A DNA stretch of 64,000 nt from Rhizobium sp. BK316 (GTDB taxonomy: Bacteria > Pseudomonadota > Alphaproteobacteria > Rhizobiales > Rhizobiaceae): the NCBI RefSeq assembly GCF_014193695.1, contig NZ_JACHZR010000004.1, forward strand, positions 620,001-684,000, given 5' to 3'. Shown here piece after piece: positions 63,050 to 64,000 of this stretch; position 1 is the first letter of the stretch, and every line of letters starts with the position of its first letter. A program made the position numbers and the translations under genes. The notes beneath the pieces are model-generated. The model saw nothing but the letters and a program-made list of their open reading frames with translations. It made no database searches and was not told where the DNA came from.

Positions 63050-63136
63050 TCGATTTTCCACTATGTGAAATTACAACATTTAATTTCTCAATGACTCCAT
63101 TCTTTGTCAACATGGCGAAAATCATGGAGACGACAG

Positions 63137-63838
63137 ATGACACTTCCCGGAAATCGGCCGAGCTGGCTGACATTCGACTGTTACGGCACGCTGATCCAGT
63201 GGGATGAAGGGCTGCTTGCCGCGATGGATGCGATCCTGTCGGCAAAGGGCGGCGATATCGACCAGTCGGCCTTCATTGCTGTCTACGACCGATACGAGCA
63301 TGAACTGGAACAGCAGAAGCCGCACCGATCCTTCGGCCAAGTCACCGCCCTTGCATTGGAACTGGCAATGAACGAGTTCGGCCTGCCGTTCAACACTGCC
63401 GATGCCGATCTGCTGACGTCATCGATCGGCCGGATGCCGCCCTTCCCCGAAGTCGTCAAAACGCTCGACGAGCTGAAGACTGCCGGGTTCCGGCTCGCCA
63501 TTATCTCGAATACGGACGACGCGATCATTGCCGGCAATGTCGCACAGCTCGGCGGCCTCATCGACCGGGTGATCACCGCTGAACAAGCGGAAGCCTATAA
63601 GCCGTCGCCACAGATCTTCCGGCATGCCTGGAAAACACTCGACATAGGCATGGATGATCTCGTGCATATCTGCGCCAGCCCGCATCTTGACCTTGCCGCC
63701 GCGCGCGAACTCGGTTTTCGTGCGATCTGGGTGGATCGCGGCACGGGACGGAAGCCGCTCAGCGATTACCGTCCCAACGAGATCGTGCCGACGCTCAACA
63801 AGGTGCCTGGCCTATTTGCCGCAAACGGCTGGATGTAA
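63137..63838 (+). CDS. Haloacid dehalogenase type II family hydrolase
   Basis: A 233-residue HAD hydrolase of the type II haloacid dehalogenase subgroup. The nucleophile Asp is in LTFDCYGTLIQWDEG, motif II is ISNTDDAI, the Lys is in AEAYKPSPQIF, and motif IV is ICASPHLDLAAARELG. It may remove halide from 2-haloacids or act as a phosphatase; substrates are unclear. GGAG lies 8 bases before the ATG. It is followed 22 bases later by the class II aldolase gene, and the pair probably answers to the divergent LysR gene. Confidence 0.87.
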   Translation: MTLPGNRPSWLTFDCYGTLIQWDEGLLAAMDAILSAKGGDIDQSAFIAVYDRYEHELEQQKPHRSFGQVTALALELAMNEFGLPFNTADADLLTSSIGRMPPFPEVVKTLDELKTAGFRLAIISNTDDAIIAGNVAQLGGLIDRVITAEQAEAYKPSPQIFRHAWKTLDIGMDDLVHICASPHLDLAAARELGFRAIWVDRGTGRKPLSDYRPNEIVPTLNKVPGLFAANGWM

Positions 63839-63860
63839 TTGACGCGATTGGAGACAAGAC

Positions 63861-64000
63861 ATGGCTCATGAACTGAACCTTGCGAAAGGACAGCCCGCGA
63901 TATTGCGCAATTTGCCGCTCGATACGGACGAGATTTGGCAGGCGCGCGTCGATTTGGCGGCCTGCCTCAGAATGGCCGCGCGGCTCGGGCTCGAGGAAGG
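63861..64000 (+). CDS. Class II aldolase/adducin family protein (5' end only)
   Basis: The first 46 codons of a gene cut by the window edge. The sequence ends ARVDLAACLRMAARLGLEE, matching the N-terminal helix of the class II aldolase/adducin fold, where the family continues with a GLxEGxxxHxS motif that is not visible here. GGAG lies 8 bases before the ATG. It is likely cotranscribed with the dehalogenase-like gene. Confidence 0.75.
   Translation, partial: MAHELNLAKGQPAILRNLPLDTDEIWQARVDLAACLRMAARLGLEE

Overview
The window reads as a stretch of chromosome from a Rhizobium-type alphaproteobacterium (Rhizobiaceae). The reasons are: the general L-amino-acid transporter aapJQMP, a PHA synthase with a phasin, EipB and DUF992 envelope proteins, an alphaproteobacterial GTTC-N7-GTTC SOS box in front of lexA, LpxI instead of LpxH, and two mitochondrial-type complex I accessory subunits. 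About 50 protein genes and five tRNAs are supported. No rRNA, CRISPR array, prophage or intact insertion sequence was seen.

Layout. 0.1-6.8 kb: kdsA with a VOC-fold gene on the minus strand, SOS-controlled lexA, a ComEC-type competence protein and citrate synthase gltA. 6.8-21 kb: the minus-strand lipid A / outer membrane / translation block, read rpsB-tsf-pyrH-frr-uppS-cdsA-rseP-bamA-lpxD-fabZ-lpxA-lpxI-lpxB, with eipB upstream. Many of its genes overlap by 1-8 bases, so it probably works as one envelope-biogenesis operon. 21-32.9 kb: short housekeeping transcription units (RidA, GDPD, FemAB-like GNAT, HIT, clpS-clpA, phasin, DUF3126, cysE, alpha/beta hydrolase, NDUFS6-like zinc finger, FAD monooxygenase, metC). 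33.2-37.5 kb: aapJQMP with a terminator. 37.6-44.6 kb: small and poorly known genes (a 57-aa protein, DUF992, a 434-aa DUF5623-like protein beside tRNA-Arg, NDUFS4-like subunit, a 36-aa membrane peptide, tRNA-Pro, DUF192, double cold-shock protein, gloA, an M15-type lipoprotein).

44.8-52.9 kb is the accessory highlight. Three nearly identical tRNA-Glu genes bracket a cassette of about 7.8 kb: two divergent, homologous, Tat-exported NMT1/TauA-type substrate-binding proteins with no permease or ATPase, a SCO1/SenC protein, a membrane histidine kinase with HAMP and two GAF domains, a single-domain response regulator, and a receiver-adenylate cyclase. The last five genes are packed like one operon. 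My inference is that this is a periplasmic-ligand-to-cAMP signalling module acquired by transfer, in which binding proteins act as sensors. The sequence supports the architecture, not the function.

53-64 kb: recJ, a possible small membrane protein, hom with a terminator, a class I/II aminotransferase, a small SHOCT-like lipoprotein divergent from phaC, a membrane-anchored DUF2778 L,D-transpeptidase-like protein, a LysR regulator, a type II haloacid dehalogenase-like protein and the start of a class II aldolase/adducin gene cut by the window edge.
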